DNA of 35,868 nt from Gammaproteobacteria bacterium (GTDB lineage Bacteria; Pseudomonadota; Gammaproteobacteria; UBA6429; Thiohalophilaceae): the NCBI GenBank assembly GCA_024641475.1, contig JAHECZ010000027.1, forward strand, positions 1 through 35,868. The letters run 5' to 3'. Numbering within the stretch: the stretch's first letter is position 1; every line of letters starts with the position of its first letter. Positions 1-8,089 of this stretch are shown here, piece by piece. A model generated the notes under the pieces. It was not told the origin of the DNA and did not search any database. It saw nothing but the letters and a program-made list of their open reading frames with translations. The translations under genes were made by a program, and so were the position numbers.

Positions 1-605
1 TCGCCAATGACCAGGTTAATTTGTCGTTGCAATTCAGTTGCGTCAGCAGACAATGTCCAATTTATCCTCGTGCCAAATTGCGCCAGGGTTTGCGCATAGA
101 CCTGATAGCTGGCGGTTTCGGTAACCGGATTGGAGATGAACAATCGTACTTCCTTGCGCCGCAGATCCGCGATGCTGCGAATTTGTTTTGGGTTGCCGGC
201 ACGCACCAGCAACACATTGCCGCGACTTCGCATGAAGGCGTGATGTTGCGCGACATAACCATCGGTTTTGAGTGAGGCAAAGATGTTCGGTGGACTGATG
301 AATAAATGTGGCGTGATGTTCAATAACAGATTACCCAACTGCACGCCACCGTGTTTAAGTAAATTTAATAACACCGCGGGTGGCGTGGTCGCGTAAAAAA
401 TATCAGTGACGCCTGGATGTTGGTCGTAAAAAGCGCGCAGGCTCTCGGCAAGCGCCATGTGATGATTGCCATCCGAGAACACCACCAGTTTGGCGCGTAG
501 TGGATCGCCGTGAAAATCCAGGCACAAATTGGATAATGGCTGTGCCCAGGCGAAGGCCTCGGTTTGATCCCGTGCGGATTCGACAGGCCACACTAGTGTC
601 TTCAT
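1..605 (-). CDS. ModA-like periplasmic-binding-fold protein without signal peptide (3' end outside window)
   Basis: I translated this minus-strand frame from the ATG at 605; it stays open for 201 codons to the window edge, so the C-terminus is missing. The fold resembles molybdate/tungstate-type binding proteins: an early strand KLVVFSDGNHHMALAESL, then LFISPPNIFASL, then NVLLVRAGNPKQIRSIADL followed by VRLFISNPVTETASYQVYA, which matches the ModA pattern of a GNP segment and a 'SLADL' helix before the second lobe. No signal peptide or lipobox is present; the protein begins MKTLVWPVESARD, so it is probably cytoplasmic or the true start differs. Its ATG overlaps the stop of the upstream membrane gene (ATGA), indicating translational coupling. 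The ligand is unknown, and a role as a sensor rather than a transporter component is my inference. Confidence 0.6.
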   Translation of the reverse strand, partial: MKTLVWPVESARDQTEAFAWAQPLSNLCLDFHGDPLRAKLVVFSDGNHHMALAESLRAFYDQHPGVTDIFYATTPPAVLLNLLKHGGVQLGNLLLNITPHLFISPPNIFASLKTDGYVAQHHAFMRSRGNVLLVRAGNPKQIRSIADLRRKEVRLFISNPVTETASYQVYAQTLAQFGTRINWTLSADATELQRQINLVIG

Positions 606-862
606 CGTTGCCAGCTGGAGAAATCGGTGAGTAGCGCGACAATCAATAAGCAAACCAGAAATATCACAAAGGTAATCCAGTAGCGCAACAAGTATTTGCG
701 CGCCACGGCTGGCAGCAATCGATATGGGGGGAAACTGAATATCGTGCTGAGGGTGCCTTCTTTGAGTTGGTTGTGCATTTCGTAATGATGTTTGATCATC
801 AGACGGTAGAAAATCAGAACATAACCACTCAGTATCATTAATACGCCAAATAGAATACGCAT
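602..862 (-). CDS. small two-helix membrane protein
   Basis: An 86-residue protein starting MRILFGVLMILSGYV. A longer reading frame extends upstream but would run back into the regulator gene, so I chose the ATG at 862, five bases after the regulator's stop. Two hydrophobic segments are visible, near residues 3-22 (ILFGVLMILSGYVLIFYRL) and 60-80 (YWITFVIFLVCLLIVALL), with a charged stretch HHYEMHNQLKEG between them, suggesting a hairpin in the inner membrane. Its stop overlaps the start of the ModA-like gene by four bases. No family was recognised. The genetic coupling suggests it works with the regulator or with the binding-fold protein, but this is inference only. Confidence 0.6.
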   Translation of the reverse strand: MRILFGVLMILSGYVLIFYRLMIKHHYEMHNQLKEGTLSTIFSFPPYRLLPAVARKYLLRYWITFVIFLVCLLIVALLTDFSSWQR

Positions 863-866
863 GTGA

Positions 867-1625
867 CTAGTCGGGTAAAAAGCTGGAATTGCTGGAGGGT
901 AATATCGCATCCTGATTTTCTGCAGCAAGACTATATAGTAATTTCTCACTCTGGATTTGTATACCTTGTCGATTCATCGTTAACAACCCCTGTCTCTTCA
1001 GTTCATTAATGACGCTGTTAGCGGATTGGCGGGTGGTGCCAACCATGTCGGCGATTTCCTGATGGGTGAGATGAATATCGATCAGGCAGGTGTCATTGCC
1101 TTGGGGTTTGCCATAACGGCCACGTAGCCGCATTAATAATTTAATCACGCGCGTGGTGACGTCATCATTGGTGAGATTGACGATCATGTCGGTGAGACCG
1201 CGCAACCGGCAACTCAATAGATCCATGATGAGCAAGGCGGTTCCCGGCTGGCTTTCAATTAAGTTAATAAAGATTTGCTGCGGGATGACCAACACCGAGG
1301 AATCAGCACACGCCTCGGCAGTAACTTCACGCCGCGCCGCACGGGTAATTTCCGCCAAACCAAAAATTTCTCCCGGGAAACAAAACCATAAAATTACGGT
1401 TTTACCTAAGGAAGACAGCGCAAAAATCTTAATGCGTCCTTCGAGAAGGATATACACATTATTGGCGTCGGCCCCTGTGCTGAAAATGGTCGAGTGTTTG
1501 GCGTAAGAAACCCGGTGACCAGCATTGAGCATGGCAGCGCGTGATGCATCACTCAAACGTCCCCAGAAATCCGAGGGAGGAATAAACCAAGGTGTTGGCA
1601 AAGTTGTCGCTACAGGAGTGTGCAT
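867..1625 (-). CDS. Crp/Fnr-family transcriptional regulator
   Basis: A 252-residue protein with an N-terminal cyclic-nucleotide-binding-like beta barrel (about residues 30-145, including GADANNVYILLEGRIKIFAL and FPGEIFGLAEI) and a C-terminal winged helix-turn-helix (about 170-235). The recognition helix region is LTHQEIADMVGTTRQSANSV. I chose the ATG at 1625 because it follows a purine-rich AGAGAAAC; an in-frame TTG lies nine codons upstream. The N-terminal cysteine cluster of true FNR is absent, so iron-sulfur oxygen sensing is unlikely; the effector is unknown. It is divergent from the DASS permease gene and heads the minus-strand set with the two-helix and ModA-like proteins, so control of the shared intergenic region is a reasonable inference. 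Confidence 0.88.
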   Translation of the reverse strand: MHTPVATTLPTPWFIPPSDFWGRLSDASRAAMLNAGHRVSYAKHSTIFSTGADANNVYILLEGRIKIFALSSLGKTVILWFCFPGEIFGLAEITRAARREVTAEACADSSVLVIPQQIFINLIESQPGTALLIMDLLSCRLRGLTDMIVNLTNDDVTTRVIKLLMRLRGRYGKPQGNDTCLIDIHLTHQEIADMVGTTRQSANSVINELKRQGLLTMNRQGIQIQSEKLLYSLAAENQDAILPSSNSSFLPD

Positions 1626-1707
1626 TAGTGTTTCTCTATATAGATGATTCAAACGTTTGTCGTCTGGATGACAGAATAAATCAAGATGGAATGATTATAT
1701 ATCTATG

Positions 1708-1761
1708 TGTGATCAGCGTGACAATGTCAATGATTGGTTCCGGACTGTTAATGTCTATACT
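1708..1761 (+). promoter_or_regulatory. candidate promoter and Crp-like site for the DASS permease gene
   Basis: In the divergent gap, TGTGATCAGCGTGACA (1708-1723) resembles the CRP consensus TGTGA-N6-TCACA with one mismatch in the right half. Downstream, TTGGTT (1734-1739) and TATACT (1756-1761) are spaced by 16 bases; the second is a good -10 but the first a poor -35, as expected of an activated promoter. The site would centre near -52. A separate perfect ten-base palindrome CAAACGTTTG lies at 1650-1659 close to the regulator start. All are pattern matches only. Confidence 0.3.
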
Positions 1762-1793
1762 TTAAAAATACTATATTAACGAGGGTGATTGAG

Positions 1794-3341
1794 ATGACAT
1801 CTTCAAGCAGCTTTCAAAGCGGTCCATTAGCCTATTTATCACGAAATATTGAAGCCAGTGGCCGTAATCCAAAAAGGGTATTAATCGGATTTGCCGCAGC
1901 GTGGATCGCGTTTGCAGTAGTGTTGTGGTTAGTGCCGACGCCAGCAGGTCTTTCGCACGAAGGGATGACGGTGTTGGCGATCGTGGTATGGGCTAGCATC
2001 ATGTGGGTGGCCGAGGCCATGCCAGTCGGCATCACGGGTATCAGTATCCCTACCTTATTAATTATTACGCACGCCCTGATATGGAAAGATGGCAAGCCGC
2101 CAATGGGTGAAGTATTTAAGGGCTTTACCAACCATGTCGTGTGGTTGTTATTGTTCGCGTTGTTTGTCGGTGGGTTGATGCAGTTACTCAAACTCGATCG
2201 GCGTATCGCACTGTCGATTCTCGACAAGATTAAAGCCTCCAACGTCGGCCGGGTGATCTGGGGATTTTTCGGCGTGAATGTGGTGTTGTCATTTTTAATT
2301 CCGGCTGCAGTGGCGCGTGCGGCGACGTTGTTGCCGATTGTGCGCGGCATTACTGATCTGCTCGGTGATAGCGAGCGCGAACGCGAAGCGAAAAAAGCTA
2401 TCGTGATTCAGACGCTGGTCTACGGTAGCATGATTACCGGTATGTTCATCATGACCGCGCATTTGCCCAACATGATCCTGGTGGAATTGTTCGGCAAGAA
2501 TGGTTTTAGCATCGGTTATCTGGATTGGATGTTATTGCAGTTTCCCTATCTGGGCATGTTCGCGTTGACGCAATGGTGGGTGCGCTATCACTTCAAGACC
2601 GACGGTGTGGTGATTGCCGGAGGCCACAGTGCGATCGCGGGTATGCATAAGGAATTAGGCAAGACGTCGTCGGGTGAATGGTTATTGCTAATGGTATTTG
2701 CCGGTGTGGCACTGTTCTTTATGTTAGGTAAAGGCAGTCCAATCTATCAATTACATAAATACCAACTGGGTATCGTTAGTCTGGTCGGTATCCTGGTGTT
2801 GTTTATTCCCGGGCTATTTTCTTTTAAATGGAAAGAAGTACAGGACCGCACCATGTGGGGTACGTTCCTGTTGCTCGGTGGTGCCTTGACGTTGACGGGT
2901 GCGATGACGCAATCCGGTTTGGCGAAATATCTTTCCGATGGGATTCATGGTCTGGTCGCCGGGCATAACTGGTGGCTGGTGTTGCTGATGATGATGGTCG
3001 GCACACATGTGATTCGTATCGGCATGTTATCCAATGTGGCGGCGGTAACGATGCTGGCACCGATCCTGTTTGAATTGGGCAAATCATTACATTTGCATCC
3101 GGTTGCTTTTACGATGCTGGTGGCCGATACCGATACGTTTGCCTACCTCCTGCCAACCCAAATTACCGCGGCGGTGATTGCCTACGGTACTGACACATTC
3201 AGTACCTCGGATTACGCGCGAGTCGGTTGGGTGAGTGTGCTGATCGCAATCGCGTTTGGCATTCTGATCATGGCGCCGTGGTATGCCTTCTTAGGCATGC
3301 CGGTATGGGATGCGGCCGCTGCCTGGCCTTTTGCCAAGTAA
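1794..3341 (+). CDS. DASS/SLC13-family divalent anion permease
   Basis: A 515-residue polytopic membrane protein with about 11-12 hydrophobic segments, of the divalent anion:sodium symporter class (dicarboxylates, sulfate or related anions). I chose the ATG at 1794 because GAGG lies nine bases upstream; an in-frame GTG at 1785 is less likely. The C-terminal half has the family's Ser-Asn motif (IGMLSNVAAVTMLAPI, near residue 410) and the loop DTDTFAYLLPTQITAAVIAY. The matching N-terminal repeat reads FLIPAAVARAATLLPIV (near residue 170), where the usual Ser-Asn-Thr is replaced by Ala-Ala-Val. It is followed after 28 bases by the DUF3604 gene and is divergent from the Crp/Fnr-type gene, which suggests regulated uptake of an anionic compound that the next gene acts on. 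Substrate not predictable. Confidence 0.85.
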   Translation: MTSSSSFQSGPLAYLSRNIEASGRNPKRVLIGFAAAWIAFAVVLWLVPTPAGLSHEGMTVLAIVVWASIMWVAEAMPVGITGISIPTLLIITHALIWKDGKPPMGEVFKGFTNHVVWLLLFALFVGGLMQLLKLDRRIALSILDKIKASNVGRVIWGFFGVNVVLSFLIPAAVARAATLLPIVRGITDLLGDSEREREAKKAIVIQTLVYGSMITGMFIMTAHLPNMILVELFGKNGFSIGYLDWMLLQFPYLGMFALTQWWVRYHFKTDGVVIAGGHSAIAGMHKELGKTSSGEWLLLMVFAGVALFFMLGKGSPIYQLHKYQLGIVSLVGILVLFIPGLFSFKWKEVQDRTMWGTFLLLGGALTLTGAMTQSGLAKYLSDGIHGLVAGHNWWLVLLMMMVGTHVIRIGMLSNVAAVTMLAPILFELGKSLHLHPVAFTMLVADTDTFAYLLPTQITAAVIAYGTDTFSTSDYARVGWVSVLIAIAFGILIMAPWYAFLGMPVWDAAAAWPFAK

Positions 3342-3369
3342 TGCTTGTGTTAACCAATCGGGAGTTGTT

Positions 3370-5754
3370 ATGAAGAAGAAGTCCGATGCCGAATTGAAGG
3401 CCGCACTGGGTGATTACATTGCACCACAGGGCTTGTATCACAAGACCAAGGATATGCCGTTTCTGGGCAAGGTCAGTTGCAATGTCGAATCGATCGAAGC
3501 CGGTTCGTGGCAGGAAATTATTATCGACTATGAGTTGGGCGCCTCCGGCATGGCCGATGGATCCTGGTTCAAGGCCACTTTCCGTTTTTATTCCGATTGG
3601 GCGCTGTTCCAAACTACGGATCCGGCCGGTGCCAATTATGTCAGCGCGGAATATCATGCCGGTGGACTGGTGCCCGGGCAATCACCGGCAACCGTGCAAT
3701 ATCTGAAAGTGCGGTTTGATCAAAAAGGTCATGAGCGGCCATTTCAGAAAGCGGTGATCATCGATACGTTTGACGGTTATCTCAAAGCGGGCGATCACAT
3801 CATCATTCGTCTGGGTGATCGGCGTTTCGGCGGTGCCGGTACACGCGTGCAAACCTTTGTCGAAGAAAATTTCCGTTTCCGTTGTTATGTCGATCCGCTT
3901 GGTACCTCGCGCTTCGCCGCCGTAAATCCGGATTTGATCATTCAGATCGTGCCCGGTGCCCCGGCGCAATTACAATTCGCGGCATCGCGTATTGTCAAAC
4001 AAGGCGAAAAGATCCCATTACGCGTGCGCAGCGAAGATCAATGGGGTAACACCTGTTGGGATCGACCGGACAAGGTTGCATTAACAGCGACACTGGATGG
4101 TCAGCCCTGTTATAAAAAAGAATTGCAGTTGGCCAATAAAGGTTGGGCGGTCACATTGCTGGATGATCTGCCCACCGATAAACCCGGTGAGATGATAATT
4201 ACGGCGTCATTACCGGAACATCCCTGGGTTAAACCGCAAACATTTTATGTCACCGTCGACAAGGCCTTGGCGATACCGCGCATCTTCTATTGTGATTTGC
4301 ATGTGCACTCCGAAGACACCATCGGCACGAACTCCACAGTGTATAACCTGACCTACGGTCGCGATGTCACGGGTCTGGATGTGTTGGCGTTTGCACATAA
4401 TGATTTCAATATCACTGCCGAGCGTTGGCAAAGTACGGTTGAACTGATCCGCAAGATTTCCACTGATGGCAGTTTCGTTGCCTATCCCGGTACCGAGTGG
4501 TGTGGTTCGAGTTGTGCCGGTGGCGATCATAATGTGATCTTTCTGCACGATAGCGAACCGGAATTTCCCTTTTTGAAAACCGGTGAGCATGTGCGTTCGG
4601 TCGACTGGAATGAAGATACTAAAGGTTCGTCGGTCGAACCTGGTGCCTGGCCACTGGAAGAATTATGGGCAGCGTATGCGAAAGATCCGGAAGGACATTT
4701 ACTGATCCCGCATGTTGGTGGACGGCGTTGTATTCTGGATTGGCATTATCCCAAGCTGGAACGCTTGATCGAAATTGGATCGTCATGGGGACATTTTGGC
4801 TGGTTGTATCAGGAAGCGATGGAACGTGGTTACAAGATTGGCGCCACGATGGCCGGTGATGAGCATCGCGGCCGATGCGGTGGTGGTGTGCCCGGTACGG
4901 CGGTGTTTGGTACCAAAGGCGGTATCGCTGGATTGATTGCGCCAACCTTATCACGCCAGGCAGTGGCCAAGGCATTACGTGAACGGCATACCTTCGCTTC
5001 AACCGGTGAACGCACCTTCGGTATGTTGCATTGTGGCAAGCACATCATGGGGGATGAGTTTAATCATAAAGGACCCGCGACACTGGAATACCGTTTTCTT
5101 GGTGATGCTGGTTGGGATGAGATCGTGGCGTTTGATCATACCGGTGAAATCTGGCGGCGTAATCTGCAACAGGAACTGGGATATTCGGATCGCAAGATCC
5201 GTTTCCGTTGGGGCGGTGCGCGCGTGAAGGATCGCTATCGTTGGGCGGTGTGGAAAGGCAAAGTAACCATCACCAATGCGGTGATTAATGATTTTGTTGG
5301 TTTGGGTTTTGAACATCGTGAAGAAACCTGCTGGCGGGAGAATGCCACAACGATCGGATTCAAGAGCGATACCTATGGTGACGTCGATTCGATCGAGATC
5401 GATGTGTCGCATCTGAAAACCGCCCGGATCCGTATCGAAGGCACGATTGATGGTTATGTCAAAGTCGGCGATCCACTCAAAGGTAATCCGTTTGTACATT
5501 GCCCGACATTTGTCTGGGAAATCACGGGCGAGGAATTGCTCAACAACAGCCGTCTCAAACATGATTTGCCCGGTGTCGAAATGTTTCTGGCGATGGAACG
5601 CATGAGCGAATTCCCCGCGCCGCGTGATGTCTCCGGACAACTCGAAATCGGTGCGAAAAACGGCCCACATGGTCACCGGCCGGTGTATCTGTTTGCCCGC
5701 CAGGTCGATGACGCCAAAATCTGGACTTCAGGTCTGTTTATCACCTTCACATAA
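3370..5754 (+). CDS. DUF3604-family protein with PHP-like metal site
   Basis: A 794-residue protein. I chose the ATG at 3370 because GGGAG lies just upstream; the open frame extends further but would overlap the permease gene. The N-terminal third (about 1-310) is beta-rich and binding-like. The centre has a PHP-like start, FYCDLHVHSEDTIGTNS (about 317-333), then DVLAFAHND, YPGTEWCGSSCAGGDHNVIF and LLIPHVGGRR, all rich in His/Asp residues suited to metal binding, and later ATMAGDEHRGRCGGGVPGTA. This arrangement matches DUF3604, thought to be related to PHP hydrolases. There is no signal peptide, so it is probably cytoplasmic. Cotranscription with the anion permease suggests it acts on the imported compound. 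Reaction unknown; metallohydrolase activity is an inference from the motifs. Confidence 0.82.
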   Translation: MKKKSDAELKAALGDYIAPQGLYHKTKDMPFLGKVSCNVESIEAGSWQEIIIDYELGASGMADGSWFKATFRFYSDWALFQTTDPAGANYVSAEYHAGGLVPGQSPATVQYLKVRFDQKGHERPFQKAVIIDTFDGYLKAGDHIIIRLGDRRFGGAGTRVQTFVEENFRFRCYVDPLGTSRFAAVNPDLIIQIVPGAPAQLQFAASRIVKQGEKIPLRVRSEDQWGNTCWDRPDKVALTATLDGQPCYKKELQLANKGWAVTLLDDLPTDKPGEMIITASLPEHPWVKPQTFYVTVDKALAIPRIFYCDLHVHSEDTIGTNSTVYNLTYGRDVTGLDVLAFAHNDFNITAERWQSTVELIRKISTDGSFVAYPGTEWCGSSCAGGDHNVIFLHDSEPEFPFLKTGEHVRSVDWNEDTKGSSVEPGAWPLEELWAAYAKDPEGHLLIPHVGGRRCILDWHYPKLERLIEIGSSWGHFGWLYQEAMERGYKIGATMAGDEHRGRCGGGVPGTAVFGTKGGIAGLIAPTLSRQAVAKALRERHTFASTGERTFGMLHCGKHIMGDEFNHKGPATLEYRFLGDAGWDEIVAFDHTGEIWRRNLQQELGYSDRKIRFRWGGARVKDRYRWAVWKGKVTITNAVINDFVGLGFEHREETCWRENATTIGFKSDTYGDVDSIEIDVSHLKTARIRIEGTIDGYVKVGDPLKGNPFVHCPTFVWEITGEELLNNSRLKHDLPGVEMFLAMERMSEFPAPRDVSGQLEIGAKNGPHGHRPVYLFARQVDDAKIWTSGLFITFT

Positions 5755-5788
5755 CGGAAAATCTCCCTCCTCCAGGATGTGGAAGGTC

Positions 5789-5813
5789 ACCGCCCGGCAC
5801 GGGCGGTTTTTTA
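5789..5813 (+). terminator. rho-independent terminator after the DUF3604 gene
   Basis: A perfect eight-pair stem ACCGCCCG/CGGGCGGT with the three-base loop GCA is followed by a run of T. It lies 34 bases after the DUF3604 stop and separates this operon from the convergent dctM. Confidence 0.93.
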
Positions 5814-5848
5814 TTGTGAAGAAAATTCAGTGTACATAAAAATTAATA

Positions 5849-7231
5849 TTACAACTTGGATGGAAGCCAAGTCGCCAACTCCGGCCAGAGCACGACAATG
5901 AGTAATGCCAGTAATTGCAATAGAATATACGGCACCACACCTTTATAGATTGCACGAGTAGAAATCTCCGGCGGCGCGACGCCACGCAAATAAAACAAGG
6001 CAAAACCGAATGGGGGTGTCAGAAAGGAAGTCTGCAAATTAATGGCGAGTAATACCGCCAACCAGATAGGATTAACGTCCATGCGAAACAGCACGGGTGC
6101 AATGATCGGGATGACAACCAGGGTGATCTCGATGAAATCAATAATGAATCCAAGCAGAAAGACCACCAGCAATACGACAAACAGCGCACCGTATTTACCT
6201 CCGGGTAAATCACTGAGCATGTCGATTACCAGGATATCACCACCATAACCGCGGAAAGTGGCGGTAAATAACGCGGCGCCAATGAAAATCAAAAATACCA
6301 TCGAGGTGATACGTAAAGTGCTGCGCATGACTTCATTGAGAATTTTTATATTCAGTTGACGATGAGTTGTGGCCAGGAATATCGCACCGATTGCACCGAC
6401 CGAAGCAGAGAGTGTAGGTGGAGCAAAGCCGGATAATATCGAGCCCAGTACGGCAAGTATCAATAATAACGGAGGCAGTAACACGGTAAGTGTACGCCAC
6501 AATAATTCGCGTTTGTTAAAGTTGCGTTCTTCCTGGGGAATTGCCGGAACCAATTTTGGCTTAAAAATGGCGAGATATATCATGTACAACATATACAACA
6601 GTACCAGTAACAATCCCGGGATTAATGCCCCGGCAAATAACTCACCAGCAGCAAACGATTCGGGATTAAAGTTGCCCATCTCACGTTGCACGTCGGCATA
6701 TTGCGAAGAAAGTTGATCGGCCAGCAAGATTAAAATAATCGACGGCGGAATGATTTGGCCGAGCGTGCCGGAAGCGCAAATAGTGCCAGCTGCGACACTT
6801 GGATCATAATTGCGTTTGAGCATGGTGGGGAGAGACAACAATCCCATCGTGACAATCGTGGCGCCAACGATGCCGGTACTGGCTGCCAATAACATGCCGA
6901 CCAGGGTGATCGATATGCCCAGACCGCCACGCATGGGGCCAAACAACATGCCCATGGTATCGAGCAGATCTTCGGCGACCTTGGATCGTTCCAGCATGAC
7001 ACCCATAAAGACGAATAGAGGCACGGCCATTAATTCATCTTTGATCATCAATGCGAACAAACGATTGTGAGCGGTATTGAGAAAACTGACATCAAATGTG
7101 CCAGGCATGAACATTACGCCAATTGCGCTAAAGACTAATGCAGTGCCTGCGTAAGTTAAAGCGGCCGGATAGCCACTTAGCAGCACCGCGATGACGCTGA
7201 GAATCAGCAGGATTGCCATCAATTCAGACAT
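5849..7231 (-). CDS. dctM: TRAP transporter large permease DctM
   Basis: A 460-residue membrane protein with about 12 hydrophobic segments; DctM forms the translocation path of sodium-driven TRAP importers. Family features are the N-terminal LSGYPAALTYAG, the pattern VPLFVFMGVMLERSKVAEDLL, GIVGATIVTMGLLSLPTML, the GTLGQIIPPSIILI segment, and the C-terminal LQTSFLTPPFGFALFYLRGV. A hydrophilic stretch around residues 170-245 makes it longer than the usual ~430, as in the mannitol/chloroaromatic-type branch. It starts three bases after dctQ ends, so the two form an operon. No dctP gene is present in the window, so the solute and binding protein are unknown. Confidence 0.92.
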   Translation of the reverse strand: MSELMAILLILSVIAVLLSGYPAALTYAGTALVFSAIGVMFMPGTFDVSFLNTAHNRLFALMIKDELMAVPLFVFMGVMLERSKVAEDLLDTMGMLFGPMRGGLGISITLVGMLLAASTGIVGATIVTMGLLSLPTMLKRNYDPSVAAGTICASGTLGQIIPPSIILILLADQLSSQYADVQREMGNFNPESFAAGELFAGALIPGLLLVLLYMLYMIYLAIFKPKLVPAIPQEERNFNKRELLWRTLTVLLPPLLLILAVLGSILSGFAPPTLSASVGAIGAIFLATTHRQLNIKILNEVMRSTLRITSMVFLIFIGAALFTATFRGYGGDILVIDMLSDLPGGKYGALFVVLLVVFLLGFIIDFIEITLVVIPIIAPVLFRMDVNPIWLAVLLAINLQTSFLTPPFGFALFYLRGVAPPEISTRAIYKGVVPYILLQLLALLIVVLWPELATWLPSKL

Positions 7232-7234
7232 GAA

Positions 7235-7810
7235 TTACAAATCCTGCATATCGTGTTCTGGGTGGATAATGGTTTCTTCTTCACGAATCACCAGGACGCA
7301 GCGCAGTATCACCGCGATACCCTGCAGTGCCAGCAATACCGGCATGATGAGCATGACAGTTTTGAGCAGGAAAATTAATTCCAGGCCACTATTACTGATC
7401 GAGCCTTCATGAATTGCCCAGGAGTCGAGCACATAGCGCCATGAGTTGATAAAAATAAACAGACACATTGGCAGTAAGAAAAGCAGCGATCCGCACAAAT
7501 CAATCCATGCCTGGGTTTTTGCTGAAAACTTTTGGTAGAAAATATCAACCCTTACATGTGAGTCATGCTTGAGCGTGTAGGCGATGCCGAACATAAACAG
7601 ACAGGCATGGAAATACAGGGCCAGGTCATAGCTTTTTTGCAGATTGATATTCAGAAACTTCTGGGCAAGCACCACAGTGAAAGCAAGTATAACCATGCCC
7701 AGTGCGAGCCAACTGGTTAGGCGGCCGGTGCATTCACTCAGATTCTCCAGACGACGCAGCCAGCGATGCAATATTGGTGAAGCAGAAGGAGTGGTTCCGG
7801 GATTGTGCAT
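7235..7810 (-). CDS. dctQ: TRAP transporter small permease DctQ
   Basis: A 191-residue protein with four hydrophobic segments: MVILAFTVVLAQKFLNI, YFHACLFMFGIAYTL, LCGSLLFLLPMCLFIFI and LIFLLKTVMLIMPVLLAL. The central segment with HVRVDIFY between helices 2 and 3 is typical of DctQ (usually H-x-R-V-D). DctQ pairs with DctM in the inner membrane. The gene is first in the two-gene minus-strand operon. Its upstream gap of about 280 bases carries a seven-base inverted repeat that may be an operator. Confidence 0.9.
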   Translation of the reverse strand: MHNPGTTPSASPILHRWLRRLENLSECTGRLTSWLALGMVILAFTVVLAQKFLNINLQKSYDLALYFHACLFMFGIAYTLKHDSHVRVDIFYQKFSAKTQAWIDLCGSLLFLLPMCLFIFINSWRYVLDSWAIHEGSISNSGLELIFLLKTVMLIMPVLLALQGIAVILRCVLVIREEETIIHPEHDMQDL

Positions 7811-7963
7811 AGCAAGCTTGTCGTTATGATTTGTCGCCTATCCTAGCATTACCTAACTTATACACACGCTTTGGAAATCAACAGGTTACATGGCAGATAT
7901 TTGACAGAGCAGACATATTTTTGCTTGAAAATACTTAACATATTGATTTATATAGTGATGTAG

Positions 7964-7981
7964 ATGTCATGTAAATGACAT
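7964..7981. promoter_or_regulatory. inverted repeat upstream of dctQM (possible operator)
   Basis: ATGTCAT-GTAA-ATGACAT is a perfect seven-base inverted repeat in the AT-rich region 5' of dctQ. It sits about 155 bases from the dctQ start, in the stretch expected to hold its promoter. It is a plausible binding site for a dimeric regulator; it has no T-run and is not a terminator. The rest of the 7811-8089 gap shows only AT-rich sequence and the DnaA box listed separately. Confidence 0.35.
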
Positions 7982-8044
7982 GCATTCTCATTACTTGTCA
8001 ATACTGTAGGCGCTGTAACATAAAAATAATTGCTGTCCACAAAG

Positions 8045-8053
8045 TTATCCACA
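8045..8053 (+). promoter_or_regulatory. perfect DnaA box
   Basis: TTATCCACA matches the strong DnaA box consensus exactly. A second, weaker copy CTGTCCACA (two mismatches) lies at 8033-8041 in the same orientation. Both are in the gap between the DUF2782 gene and dctQ. No origin-like AT-rich 13-mers or further boxes accompany them, so this is not oriC; a DnaA-controlled promoter or titration site is possible, as is chance. Confidence 0.45.
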
Positions 8054-8089
8054 GTACTGACGGACAGAAATTTCACAGTAAGGACTGAC

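Noticed and set aside
602-949. A 115-residue version of the small membrane protein starting at 949
   Set aside because: Its first 29 codons lie inside the regulator gene; the ATG at 862 just after the regulator stop gives a natural membrane start.
4999-5676. A 225-codon open frame antisense to the DUF3604 gene
   Set aside because: The sense frame has clear family motifs and the antisense product has no signal, motif or ribosome binding site; it is a shadow of biased codon use.
8033-8053. Replication origin near the DnaA box
   Set aside because: Only one good and one weak box, no AT-rich unwinding repeats and no dnaA, dnaN or gidA neighbours.
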